Shown: positions 40,511 through 49,227 of the stretch, piece by piece
How positions within the stretch are numbered: the stretch's first letter is position 1
How the letters are laid out: every line of letters begins with the position of its first letter
NCBI RefSeq assembly: GCF_900475415.1
Contig: NZ_LS483388.1
Span: 916,001-980,000 of the forward strand
Length of the DNA: 64,000 nucleotides
Direction: 5' to 3'
Source: Streptococcus porcinus
GTDB taxonomy: Bacteria > Bacillota > Bacilli > Lactobacillales > Streptococcaceae
The notes under the pieces: model-generated
Database searches by the model: none
The model's input: the letters and a program-made list of their open reading frames with translations, nothing else
Told to the model about the DNA's origin: nothing
Made by a program: the position numbers and the translations under genes

Positions 40511-42013
40511 ATGAGTAAACGTGTAAAAATTGTTGCAACACTTGGTCCTGCGGTAGAAATTCGTGGTGGAAAAAGATTTGGTGAAGATGGCTACTGGGCT
40601 GGTCAACTTGACGTTGAAGAGTCAGCAAAAAAAATCGCTGAATTAATCGAAGCTGGTGCAAATGTTTTCCGTTTCAATTTCTCACATGGCGATCATCAAG
40701 AACAGGGTGACCGTATGGCAACTGTACGTCGTGCAGAAGAAATTGCACGTAAAAAAGTTGGCTTCCTTTTAGACACTAAAGGGCCAGAGATGCGTACAGA
40801 ATTGTTTGAAGAAGATGCTAAAGAATACAGTTACCTAACTGGTGAACGTATTCGTGTCGCTACTGAACAAGGTATTAAGTCTACTCGTGATGTCATCGCT
40901 TTGAGTGTTGCTGGGAACTTAGATATCTATGATGAAGTTGAAGTGGGCCATACTATCCTTATTGACGATGGTAAGCTAGGATTGAAAGTAGTTGAAAAAG
41001 ATATCGCTACACGTCAATTTATCGTTACCGTTGAAAACGATGGTAGTATTGCAAAACAAAAAGGTGTGAATATTCCAAACACTAAGATTCCATTCCCTGC
41101 TCTAGCTGAGCGTGATAATGCTGATATCCGTTTTGGTTTAGAACAAGGCTTGAATTTTATTGCCATTTCATTTGTACGTACTGCTAAAGATGTTGAAGAA
41201 GTACGTGACATTTGTCGTGAAACTGGAAATGATCATGTTCAATTATTTGCTAAAATTGAAAATCAACAAGGTATTGATAACCTTGACGAAATCATCGAAG
41301 CAGCAGATGGTATCATGATTGCTCGTGGAGACATGGGAATTGAAGTGCCATTTGAAATGGTACCAGTTTTCCAAAAAATGATTATTACTAAAGTGAACGC
41401 AGCTGGTAAAGCAGTTATTACAGCGACAAACATGCTTGAAACAATGACTGAAAAACCACGTGCAACCCGTTCAGAAGTTTCAGACGTCTTCAATGCGGTT
41501 ATTGATGGTACTGATGCAACTATGCTTTCAGGTGAATCAGCAAATGGTAAGTATCCTGTTGAGGCAGTGCGTACAATGGCGACAATTGATAAAAATGCGC
41601 AAACACTTCTTAATGAATATGGCCGTTTAGATTCTTCTACTTTCCCACGTACTAATAAGACAGATGTTATTGCCTCTGCAGTTAAAGATGCAACGCATTC
41701 TATGGATATCAAACTTGTTGTAACGATTACTGAGACTGGTAATACAGCTCGTGCTATCTCAAAATTCCGTCCAGATTCAGATATTCTAGCTGTTACTTTT
41801 GATGAAAAAGTGCAAAAAGCTCTTATGATTTATTGGGGAGTAACTCCAATTGTCGCAGACAAACCATCTTCTACAGATGATATGTTTGAAGTAGCGGAAA
41901 AATTAGCTCTTAAGTCAGGAATGGTCAGCTCAGGCGACAACATCATTATTGTTGCGGGTGTTCCCGTCGGCTCTGGTGGAACTAACACAATGCGAGTTCG
42001 TACTGTTAAATAA
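40511..42013 (+). CDS. pyk: Pyruvate kinase
   Basis: 500 aa from ATG 40511 after AAGGAG; an in-frame ATG at 40463 lies over a repeat and lacks a site. Motifs seen: RFNFSHG for nucleotide/substrate binding, LLDTKGPEMRT, the catalytic AKIENQQG and IMIARGDMGIEVP with the Mg-binding Glu/Asp, and the TATNMLETM segment. It makes pyruvate and ATP at the end of glycolysis. Upstream, GTCGAC-A-GTCGAC (40472-40484) is a short repeat of unknown use. Confidence 0.97.
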   Translation: MSKRVKIVATLGPAVEIRGGKRFGEDGYWAGQLDVEESAKKIAELIEAGANVFRFNFSHGDHQEQGDRMATVRRAEEIARKKVGFLLDTKGPEMRTELFEEDAKEYSYLTGERIRVATEQGIKSTRDVIALSVAGNLDIYDEVEVGHTILIDDGKLGLKVVEKDIATRQFIVTVENDGSIAKQKGVNIPNTKIPFPALAERDNADIRFGLEQGLNFIAISFVRTAKDVEEVRDICRETGNDHVQLFAKIENQQGIDNLDEIIEAADGIMIARGDMGIEVPFEMVPVFQKMIITKVNAAGKAVITATNMLETMTEKPRATRSEVSDVFNAVIDGTDATMLSGESANGKYPVEAVRTMATIDKNAQTLLNEYGRLDSSTFPRTNKTDVIASAVKDATHSMDIKLVVTITETGNTARAISKFRPDSDILAVTFDEKVQKALMIYWGVTPIVADKPSSTDDMFEVAEKLALKSGMVSSGDNIIIVAGVPVGSGGTNTMRVRTVK

Positions 42014-42021
42014 AATTTCTA

Positions 42022-42051
42022 AAATCACAAGGAATTCCTTGTGATTTTTTG
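42022..42051 (+). terminator. Terminator after pyk
   Basis: ATCACAAGGA pairs with TCCTTGTGAT (42024-42045), a near-perfect palindrome, followed by TTTTTTG. It closes the pfkA-pyk operon. Confidence 0.9.
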
Positions 42052-42134
42052 TTCATTGAATAGTCTTCTTCCAAGTTCTAGTCTTTTGTTATCAGGCATA
42101 ACATGCTATAATAGACATAAGATTAGGAGTAAAT

Positions 42135-42692
42135 ATGGTAAAAAGAGATTTTATTCGAAATATTATTATTGTTTTAATTGTGGCTATTATTGCAGTACTT
42201 TTAAGTATTTTTGTCTTTTCTACATTTGAAGTTACGAAAGAATCAGAAAATTCTTATTTGAAAGCGGGTGACTTGGTTACCATTAAACATAATGTAGAGC
42301 CTCGTTATAAAGACTTTGTTGTTTATAAAGTGGATAAAAAAGAATATGTTAGTCGAGTGATCGCAACTGAGGGGCAGAGAGCAACCTATATGGACGATAT
42401 TTTTTATTTAAATAATCGTATCAAAGACCAACCTTATATCGAAAAGTTGAAAAATGACTACTTAAAACATTCACCTATGGGAAGTCTCTTTACAGATGAT
42501 TTTAATATAGCAACCATTTCAAAAGGAAAGAACACCGTTATTCCTAGTGGGAAATATCTTTTGTTAAATGATAATCGTCGTAATCGTGCCGATAGTCGCC
42601 AGTTTGGTTTGATTGATAAAAAACAAATTAAAGGTGTCGTTACCTTCCGAGTGCTACCTATTGATGAATTTGGTTTTGTAGAGGTTGACTAA
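42135..42692 (+). CDS. lepB: Signal peptidase I-like protein with altered catalytic dyad
   Basis: 185 aa. One N-terminal transmembrane segment (about 8-30) then the S26 fold. Ser37 (KESENSYLKAGD) aligns with the nucleophile of the usual SM-x-PTL-x2-GD motif. The general-base Lys of the usual YVKRVIG motif is replaced by Ser73 (YVSRVIATEG). Later NDNRRNRADSRQFG is normal. It may use another base, or not be a classical protease. AGGAG precedes the ATG and TATAAT lies at 42107-42112. Position between pyk and glmS is usual for streptococcal lepB. Confidence 0.8.
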   Translation: MVKRDFIRNIIIVLIVAIIAVLLSIFVFSTFEVTKESENSYLKAGDLVTIKHNVEPRYKDFVVYKVDKKEYVSRVIATEGQRATYMDDIFYLNNRIKDQPYIEKLKNDYLKHSPMGSLFTDDFNIATISKGKNTVIPSGKYLLLNDNRRNRADSRQFGLIDKKQIKGVVTFRVLPIDEFGFVEVD

Positions 42693-42733
42693 AGCAGTGG
42701 AAGGCAAGTTCCTCTTAGAAATAAATGATTACT

Positions 42734-42776
42734 AAAAGGCATGACCTCTATTTCAACTGGGGGTCATGTCTTTTAA
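42734..42776 (+). terminator. Terminator after lepB
   Basis: AAAAGGCATGACC pairs with GGTCATGTCTTTT (one G-T pair) around a 15-base loop, with T residues after it. Confidence 0.8.
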
Positions 42777-43066
42777 AATCCCTTAAAGAATATCAATCTT
42801 AAAAATAGCTAAGAAAATAGTTATAAGTAAGCTATACTGTCCTTGAGAAGGCATATCAGACTTCCTTTAGTAGCTAAAGAGACACTTTTTGTTACCTTTC
42901 AAATATCTTTTAACCCTCTAAATTAGACTATACCAATATAATATTTGACAAGAAAAAATCATTATTATATACTACTAACATAGCTTTTTAAATGACAAAA
43001 GCAGACTATACCAATTTTAAAAATAATGAAAAGAAAGAAGTAAGGTAACTTACTTGGTGTTTATTT
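42777..43066 (+). promoter_or_regulatory. glmS promoter with two identical operator-like repeats
   Basis: TTGACA (42945-42950) and TATACT (42968-42973) are exactly 17 bases apart. The 13-mer AGACTATACCAAT occurs at 42925-42937, just upstream of the -35, and at 43003-43015, about 30 bases past the start point. It resembles DasR/NagR-type GntR operators (TGGT-N-TA-N-ACCA pattern). In S. mutans NagR controls glmS, so GlcN6P-dependent control by two sites is the likely reading. I see no glmS ribozyme. The rest, 42777-42924, shows nothing clear. Confidence 0.65.
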
Positions 43067-44881
43067 ATGTGTGGAATCGTTGGAGTAGTAGGGAATCGTA
43101 ATGCAACAGATATTTTGATGCAAGGATTGGAAAAGTTGGAATATCGTGGCTACGACTCAGCTGGTATTTTTGTGGCAAACGGAAAGAATTCAAGTTTGGT
43201 TAAATCTGTTGGTCGTATTGCTGACTTACGAGCAAAAATCGGGATTGATGTAGCTGGTAGCACAGGAATTGGTCATACACGTTGGGCAACTCACGGACAA
43301 GCAACTGTTGAGAATGCTCACCCTCATACTTCAGCTACAGAGCGTTTTGTTTTAGTTCACAATGGTGTTATCGAAAACTATCTCCAAATGAAAGAAGAGT
43401 TTTTGGCTAATCACAACTTTAAGGGGCAAACAGATACAGAAATTGCTGTTCATCTAATTGGAAAATTTGTGGAAGAAGATAGACTCACAGTATTGGAAGC
43501 CTTTAAAAAAGCACTGTCAATTATTGAAGGCTCATATGCCTTTGCATTAATTGATAGAGAAGATGCAGATACCATTTATGTAGCAAAGAATAAATCTCCT
43601 TTACTAATTGGTCTTGGTGAAGGGTATAATATGGTTTGCTCAGATGCGATGGCTATGATCCGTGAAACAAGTGAGTTTATGGAAATCCATGACAAAGAGC
43701 TTGTTATCTTAACAAAAGACTCTGTTAAAGTTCTTGATTATGAGGGTAATGTCCTTGAACGTGAGTCCTATACTGCTGAACTAGATTTATCTGATATTGG
43801 TAAAGGAACTTATCCTTTCTATATGCTAAAAGAAATTGATGAGCAGCCAACTGTAATGCGTAAATTAATTTCAACTTATGCAAGCGAAGATGGCAAAATG
43901 GCTATTGATCCAGCAATCGTAAAATCGGTACAAGATGCTGATCGTATCTATATTCTTGCAGCAGGGACATCATATAATGCTGGTTTTGCCGCTAAATCAA
44001 TGATAGAGCAGCTCACAGATACCCCAGTTGAATTAGGGGTTGCTTCTGAGTGGGGCTACAACATGCCTTTACTAAGTCAAAAACCAATGTTTATTTTGTT
44101 GAGTCAATCTGGTGAAACTGCGGATAGTCGCCAAGTATTAGTAAAAGCTAACCAAATGGGAATTCCAAGTTTAACTGTGACAAATGTTCCTGGTTCAACC
44201 TTATCTCGTGAGGCAACTTACACTATGCTCTTACATGCAGGTCCAGAAATAGCAGTGGCCTCAACTAAAGCTTATACTGCACAAGTAGCTGCCTTAGCAT
44301 TCTTATCGAAAGCTGTTGGTGAGGCAAATGGTAAGAAGGAAGCTATTGAGTTTGATTTAGTTCATGAGTTGTCACTTGTTGCCCAATCAATAGAAGCAAC
44401 CCTATCAGAAAAAGACTTGATTGCTGAAAAAGTTGAAAAATTATTAGCGACAACACGTAATGCTTTCTATATCGGTCGAGGTAATGATTATTATGTTGCC
44501 ATGGAAGCATCCCTTAAATTAAAAGAAATTTCCTACATCCAATGTGAAGGTTTTGCTGCTGGTGAATTAAAACATGGTACAATCTCACTTATTGAAGATC
44601 AGACACCAGTTATTGGACTGATTTCATCTAGTGAACTGGTTGCTGCACATACGCGTGGAAATATCCAGGAAGTTGCAGCACGTGGCGCAAGTGTTTTGAC
44701 AGTTGTTGAAGAAGGACTTGAACGTGAAGGTGATGATATCATCGTTAACAAAGTTCATCCATATCTTGCAACAATCGGAATGGTTATTCCAACACAATTA
44801 ATTGCCTACTATGCTTCACTACAACGTGGTCTGGATGTTGATAAACCACGTAACTTAGCCAAAGCTGTAACAGTAGAATAA
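43067..44881 (+). CDS. glmS: Glutamine--fructose-6-phosphate aminotransferase
   Basis: 604 aa. The N-terminal glutaminase domain starts with Cys2 (MCGIVGVVG) and has HTRWATHG and HNGVIENY. Two SIS sugar-isomerase domains follow (AAGTSYNAG near 306, LSQSGETADS near 350, then LKEISYIQCEGFAAGELKHG). It converts fructose-6-phosphate and glutamine to GlcN6P for peptidoglycan. The single gene stands between two terminators, with its own promoter. Confidence 0.97.
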   Translation: MCGIVGVVGNRNATDILMQGLEKLEYRGYDSAGIFVANGKNSSLVKSVGRIADLRAKIGIDVAGSTGIGHTRWATHGQATVENAHPHTSATERFVLVHNGVIENYLQMKEEFLANHNFKGQTDTEIAVHLIGKFVEEDRLTVLEAFKKALSIIEGSYAFALIDREDADTIYVAKNKSPLLIGLGEGYNMVCSDAMAMIRETSEFMEIHDKELVILTKDSVKVLDYEGNVLERESYTAELDLSDIGKGTYPFYMLKEIDEQPTVMRKLISTYASEDGKMAIDPAIVKSVQDADRIYILAAGTSYNAGFAAKSMIEQLTDTPVELGVASEWGYNMPLLSQKPMFILLSQSGETADSRQVLVKANQMGIPSLTVTNVPGSTLSREATYTMLLHAGPEIAVASTKAYTAQVAALAFLSKAVGEANGKKEAIEFDLVHELSLVAQSIEATLSEKDLIAEKVEKLLATTRNAFYIGRGNDYYVAMEASLKLKEISYIQCEGFAAGELKHGTISLIEDQTPVIGLISSSELVAAHTRGNIQEVAARGASVLTVVEEGLEREGDDIIVNKVHPYLATIGMVIPTQLIAYYASLQRGLDVDKPRNLAKAVTVE

Positions 44882-44887
44882 AAGTTT

Positions 44888-44918
44888 AAAAGATATCTAG
44901 AAATAGATATCTTTTTTT
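44888..44918 (+). terminator. Terminator after glmS
   Basis: AAAGATATCTA pairs with TAGATATCTTT around GAAA and runs into a T tract that touches the operator-like palindrome of the next operon. Confidence 0.85.
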
Positions 44919-44937
44919 GTCACAAATTCTGTGCCAA
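44917..44937 (+). promoter_or_regulatory. MtlR-type operator before mtlA
   Basis: TTGTCACA and TGTGCCAA form an inverted repeat with 5 bases (44925-44929) between. This closely fits the MtlR operator consensus I remember from bacilli (TTGNCACA, 4-5 bases, TGTGNCAA). It lies about 70 bases before mtlA, upstream of TATGAT-like -10 sequence near 44971. MtlR (encoded within the operon) would activate from here when mannitol is present. Confidence 0.65.
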
Positions 44938-45005
44938 AGTTTGAGTTTTCCCGATACTTCTTACATGATATGATAAAAATGTAAATAAACTAGGAGGCGG
45001 TTCTG

Positions 45006-46781
45006 ATGGAACAAAAATCTTCACTTAAAGTTAAAATTCAAAAGTTAGGTACAGCCCTATCGAATATGGTAATGCCTAACATAGGGGCATTTATTGCTTG
45101 GGGAGTTTTAACGGCACTTTTTATCCCCACCGGCTGGATGCCAAATAAAGAATTTGGTGCTGCAGTCGGACCAATGATCACCTATTTGTTGCCACTGCTA
45201 ATTGGATACACTGGTGGTTATGTTGTTCATGGTCAACGTGGTGCAGTGGTCGGTGCCATTGCAACGTTTGGAGCTATTGCAGGCTCAACAGTACCAATGT
45301 TTATCGGTGCTATGGCTATGGGGCCTTTAGGTGGATGGGTTATCAAAAAATTTGATGAGACCTTCCAAGACAAAATTCGTCCAGGTTTTGAGATGTTGGT
45401 TAACAACTTTTCAGCAGGTTTAATTGGATTTGGGTTACTATTGCTGGCATTCAAAATTGTAGGACCATTTGTTGCTGTTTTCACAACTGCGGTGGGCCAC
45501 GGTGTACAAACCATTATTGATATGAAGCTTTTGCCTTTAGCAAATATTCTTATTGAACCAGCTAAAATTTTATTCCTTAATAATGCACTTAACCATGGTA
45601 TCTTTACACCACTTGGGGCAGAACAAGTTGCTCAAACTGGCAAATCAATTCTCTTCTTACTTGAAGCAAACCCTGGTCCAGGGCTTGGTATTTTATTAGC
45701 TTATTTAATATTTGGTAAAGGGGCAGCGAAATCATCTTCTTGGGGTGCTTTAATTATTCATTTCTTTGGTGGTATTCATGAAATTTACTTTCCATATGTA
45801 ATGATGAAGCCAGCTTTATTCTTAGCTGTTATTGGTGGTGGTGTTACAGGTACATTTACTAACCAATTATTGGGTTCAGGTCTTGGAGGACCTGCATCAC
45901 CAGGTTCTATCATCGCTATTTGGGGAATGGTACCAAAAGGTGATAATTACTTATATAACCTAAGCTCTGTATTAGCAGGTGTATTCTCAGCAGCGATTGT
46001 TTCCTTCTTAATTGCTTCGATTATATTAAAGGCAGATAAAACAGAAGATGACGAAAGTGCGTTAGTAGAAGCACAAGCGGCAACGAAGCAGGCAAAAGCA
46101 GAAGCAAAAGGTCAAGTTGTGACAAATGCAAAGGAAACCTTCACAGGTGATACTATTCAACAAATCATCTTTGCTTGTGATGCTGGTATGGGAAGTTCTG
46201 CTATGGGAGCTTCAATCCTTCGCGATAAGGTGAAAAAGGCTGGGCTAACAATCCCGGTAACCAATAAAGCTATCTCTAATTTAACTGATGTGACAAATAC
46301 TTTGGTTGTGACTCAACAAGAACTTGCAGCTCGTGCAGCTCAAAAAACGCCACGTGCCAGCCATGTTTCAGTCGATAATTTCTTAGCTACGCCAAAATAT
46401 GATGAGATAGTTGCACAGCTTGTAAAAAAGCCTAATCCAGAAGCTCTTAAGCCTCAAACGCAACCAGTCACAAATCAAGAAGTGATTGATTTACATAATA
46501 TTGATGAAGTGGTCTTTGCCTACGGTGATGCTAAAGGTTCAGCGACTATGGGACAAGCTACTTTAGAAGAAATTTTCAAAGTTAGAAATATTAGCATTCC
46601 AGTGACAAAGGTTGAAAATCACAAACTAGCTGCCCACAACTCAAGCAATATTTTGATTATTACAAGTATTGATAATCAAGCACAGGTGCAACAAGTGGCG
46701 CCTGCTGCAACCTTACTTGCTGTTGACAGTTTGGTAACTACTAACGAATACGACAAAATGGTCGATAGAATCTCTAAATAA
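45006..46781 (+). CDS. mtlA: Mannitol-specific PTS enzyme IICB
   Basis: 591 aa. The IIC transport domain (about 10-345) shows GYTGGYVVHGQRGAVVGAIATFGAI and the GGIHEIYFPYVMM substrate loop. An Ala/Lys/Glu-rich linker leads to IIB with phospho-acceptor Cys391 (IIFACDAGMGSSAMGAS). A second IIB-like domain (about 498-591) repeats the fold (VVFAYGDAKGSATMGQAT) but has Tyr506 in place of Cys. It imports and phosphorylates mannitol to mannitol-1-phosphate. AGGAGG precedes the ATG; mtlR, mtlF and mtlD follow. Confidence 0.93.
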   Translation: MEQKSSLKVKIQKLGTALSNMVMPNIGAFIAWGVLTALFIPTGWMPNKEFGAAVGPMITYLLPLLIGYTGGYVVHGQRGAVVGAIATFGAIAGSTVPMFIGAMAMGPLGGWVIKKFDETFQDKIRPGFEMLVNNFSAGLIGFGLLLLAFKIVGPFVAVFTTAVGHGVQTIIDMKLLPLANILIEPAKILFLNNALNHGIFTPLGAEQVAQTGKSILFLLEANPGPGLGILLAYLIFGKGAAKSSSWGALIIHFFGGIHEIYFPYVMMKPALFLAVIGGGVTGTFTNQLLGSGLGGPASPGSIIAIWGMVPKGDNYLYNLSSVLAGVFSAAIVSFLIASIILKADKTEDDESALVEAQAATKQAKAEAKGQVVTNAKETFTGDTIQQIIFACDAGMGSSAMGASILRDKVKKAGLTIPVTNKAISNLTDVTNTLVVTQQELAARAAQKTPRASHVSVDNFLATPKYDEIVAQLVKKPNPEALKPQTQPVTNQEVIDLHNIDEVVFAYGDAKGSATMGQATLEEIFKVRNISIPVTKVENHKLAAHNSSNILIITSIDNQAQVQQVAPAATLLAVDSLVTTNEYDKMVDRISK

Positions 46782-46794
46782 GTTAGAAATGGTG

Positions 46795-46806
46795 TATAAT
46801 TAATTT
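46795..46806 (+). promoter_or_regulatory. Possible leaderless promoter for mtlR
   Basis: TATAAT (46795-46800) is followed by 6 bases and then ATG 46807, so transcription would start at the A of the start codon. No ribosome site precedes this ATG. The -35 position is weak, so use of the promoter is uncertain. Confidence 0.45.
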
Positions 46807-48759
46807 ATGCAACTAACAAGACGAGAAGAAGAACTTTTGAAAGCTTTCCTGACTTATGGAAAGCTTTCAATTGATAATATGAGTGATATTCTGAAGGTTT
46901 CAAAACGGACAGTCTATCGGGTTTTGAATGAACTAACTGATAGCTTGAAACCATTGCAAATTGTCATTCATAAAGATGATCAAAAATATTATCTAAATGG
47001 TGATTTGGAACAGTTACAGTCTTTTACTAGTCAGGAACTATTTACTAAATGTGAACGTTTAAATCTGATTACTTATCACTTATTGATCAATGAGCAAGGT
47101 GTGACAAATGACTATTTACAAGCTATTTTGGGGGTTAGTAATGTTACTATTATTCAAGATATTGCCTTGATTGAGGAGCGTTTGGCAGATTTTAATATTC
47201 CTATCAATCGTCAAAAGGGCTATCAGCTTGGACAAATCCCAATTTCAAGAAGACGATTTCTAGCCATACTTTTATGTAATACCATAAATCTATCTGATTT
47301 TTATCAGCTACAAATGGGTTACTATTCTCTTATTCCAAAGGAAACCTTAGCTAGAGCGTGTCAGATCTTTCAAAGCTATCAGTCTGAATTACCAGAGATG
47401 GATTCAAAGTTGTTCCAATTTTTTGTTTTTCTCTTAGCCTTAAGTAATTGGGATCAGATTCCTCAGGAAAAGCAACAGGTCAGTAAATTGTCCCTTGATT
47501 TTTCCAAAAAAGTTTTTGCAGACCTTTCCAAGGAACTACAAACTTTTTATCCCTTACAAGAAATTTTATATTTTGCTAGAATGCTTGATCAATTAGTGCT
47601 CAAGCGTCAAGAAACACCACTGTTTCAGGAAAATTTTGATAGTGAGTTTTTTTATAATGTAACGAATTTGATTGATAAAGTAGCGCTATACACTAAAATC
47701 AATTTTACAAAAGATCCCAAGCTATTTAAATTTTTATTTAACCACATTCGCCTTAGCTTAGCTGTACCTCTTATCTTCGCTGATAGTCATACCACTGATT
47801 TAGCTCATCAAGCTCTAAGTCATAGTGATTATCTCCATCGCCTGATTAAATTACTGGTCATGGAGATTTTTCCGCAATTCCTTCGAACTGAAAGTGAGTT
47901 GGAGCTGATCACCCTCCACTTTGCTTCCAGTTTGAGACGTAGTCCACAAATTTACCCGATCCGTTTATTGTTGTTGACTGATGAAAGGCCATTAGCAACC
48001 GAGCTATTAATTACTCGCTTGAAAAACATTGCTCCTTTTATTGAAAGTATTCAAACAAAAGGCACTGATAAGCTTTTAAAGAGTGATTTTGAGGTATTTG
48101 ATGCGGTTTTATCGACAAAATTACTTGCCAATAACCAAGTTCATTTAGTTTCAACCTTTCCTAATCCAAATGAACTGGTTGAGTTAGAGAAGTTTTTAAA
48201 TCAGGTACAAGTCAGTCGAGACTTTAAGCCAAGAGATGATATATTCTTACCGTCTAACTTTCATTTTAAAGATTATTTTGAAGCTAGTCAGTTTCTCTTA
48301 GAGACCTTTACAGTCACTTATATCTACAACAGCGCGTGCTTTGAACAAACAATTGTCGAAATCATTGCTGATATCCATCAGGTAAAGGATAAAGATTATC
48401 TAGCTCATAAACTTATTAAGCGATTTCATGAAAGTCCTATGGCAATTCCAGAGACCAATCTTGCTCTTGTTCATACACAGTCCAGTCAGGTGGAACATTC
48501 AACCTTTATGGTTTTTGAATTGAATCATCCCGTTAAGGCGAAGTCTATGAATGGGCAAGATGAAGTCGTCAATCGGATTTTAGTCATGCTAACGCGACTC
48601 AATGAAAGTGAAGAGATTAGAGACTTGATGACTGCCATAAGCCAATCCTTGATTGAAAATCATCTTTATACAGAAATATATCGTAAGGGAAATTATGACA
48701 TTATTTATCAATTATTAAATCAAATTTTTACTGAAAAAATTAAAAAACTGGAGAATTAA
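46807..48759 (+). CDS. mtlR: Mannitol operon activator MtlR (PRD-containing)
   Basis: 650 aa. N-terminal helix-turn-helix ([24 protein letters not shown]), a second HTH ([23 protein letters not shown]), two PRDs (about 190-400), a IIB-Gat-like domain (about 400-490), and a C-terminal IIA-like domain ([12 protein letters not shown], about 550-640). Phosphorylation of these by HPr and MtlF/MtlA couples mannitol flux to operon expression. It lies 25 bases after mtlA and 1 base before mtlF. Confidence 0.9.
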   Translation: MQLTRREEELLKAFLTYGKLSIDNMSDILKVSKRTVYRVLNELTDSLKPLQIVIHKDDQKYYLNGDLEQLQSFTSQELFTKCERLNLITYHLLINEQGVTNDYLQAILGVSNVTIIQDIALIEERLADFNIPINRQKGYQLGQIPISRRRFLAILLCNTINLSDFYQLQMGYYSLIPKETLARACQIFQSYQSELPEMDSKLFQFFVFLLALSNWDQIPQEKQQVSKLSLDFSKKVFADLSKELQTFYPLQEILYFARMLDQLVLKRQETPLFQENFDSEFFYNVTNLIDKVALYTKINFTKDPKLFKFLFNHIRLSLAVPLIFADSHTTDLAHQALSHSDYLHRLIKLLVMEIFPQFLRTESELELITLHFASSLRRSPQIYPIRLLLLTDERPLATELLITRLKNIAPFIESIQTKGTDKLLKSDFEVFDAVLSTKLLANNQVHLVSTFPNPNELVELEKFLNQVQVSRDFKPRDDIFLPSNFHFKDYFEASQFLLETFTVTYIYNSACFEQTIVEIIADIHQVKDKDYLAHKLIKRFHESPMAIPETNLALVHTQSSQVEHSTFMVFELNHPVKAKSMNGQDEVVNRILVMLTRLNESEEIRDLMTAISQSLIENHLYTEIYRKGNYDIIYQLLNQIFTEKIKKLEN

Positions 48760-48760
48760 T

Positions 48761-49198
48761 ATGGAATTTCAAAAAGAACTCATAAAACTTAACCAATCTT
48801 TTCATAGTTATGAAGAGGCTATTCGTTATTGTGGTCAGCTACTTTACCAAAATGGTTATGTTGAAGAGGGCTATATTCAATCGATGCTTGATCGTAACCA
48901 AGAATTATCTGTCTATATGGGAAACTTTATTGCTATTCCTCATGGAACAGATGCAGCTAAAACAAACGTTAAAAAATCAGGTTTAACAGTAGTACAAGTC
49001 CCAGATGGTGTTAACTTTGGAACGCAAGAGAATCCTCAAATAGTTACGGTCCTATTTGGAATTGCGGGTATTGGTGATGAACATTTGCAATTAATCCAAA
49101 AAATTTCAATCTTCTGTGCTGATGTTAATAATGTTGTTAAATTAGCTGATGCTAAAACAGAAGAAGAAATCATTATTTTATTAAATTCAGTAGACTAA
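48761..49198 (+). CDS. mtlF: Mannitol-specific PTS enzyme IIA
   Basis: 145 aa, the usual length. Phospho-acceptor His61 is in FIAIPHGTD. It accepts phosphate from HPr and passes it to Cys391 of MtlA. The ribosome site GGAG lies in the end of mtlR, 9 bases before the ATG. Confidence 0.95.
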   Translation: MEFQKELIKLNQSFHSYEEAIRYCGQLLYQNGYVEEGYIQSMLDRNQELSVYMGNFIAIPHGTDAAKTNVKKSGLTVVQVPDGVNFGTQENPQIVTVLFGIAGIGDEHLQLIQKISIFCADVNNVVKLADAKTEEEIIILLNSVD

Positions 49199-49227
49199 TT
49201 AGAAATTTGCAGTAAAAGGAGTAAGTC

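Noticed and set aside
41263..41712. A 149-codon minus-strand open frame
   Set aside because: Antisense to pyruvate kinase; an effect of codon bias in a highly expressed gene.
42777..43066. A glmS ribozyme in the glmS leader
   Set aside because: The leader is under 100 bases from the promoter, with no glmS ribozyme core; streptococci are not known to use it.
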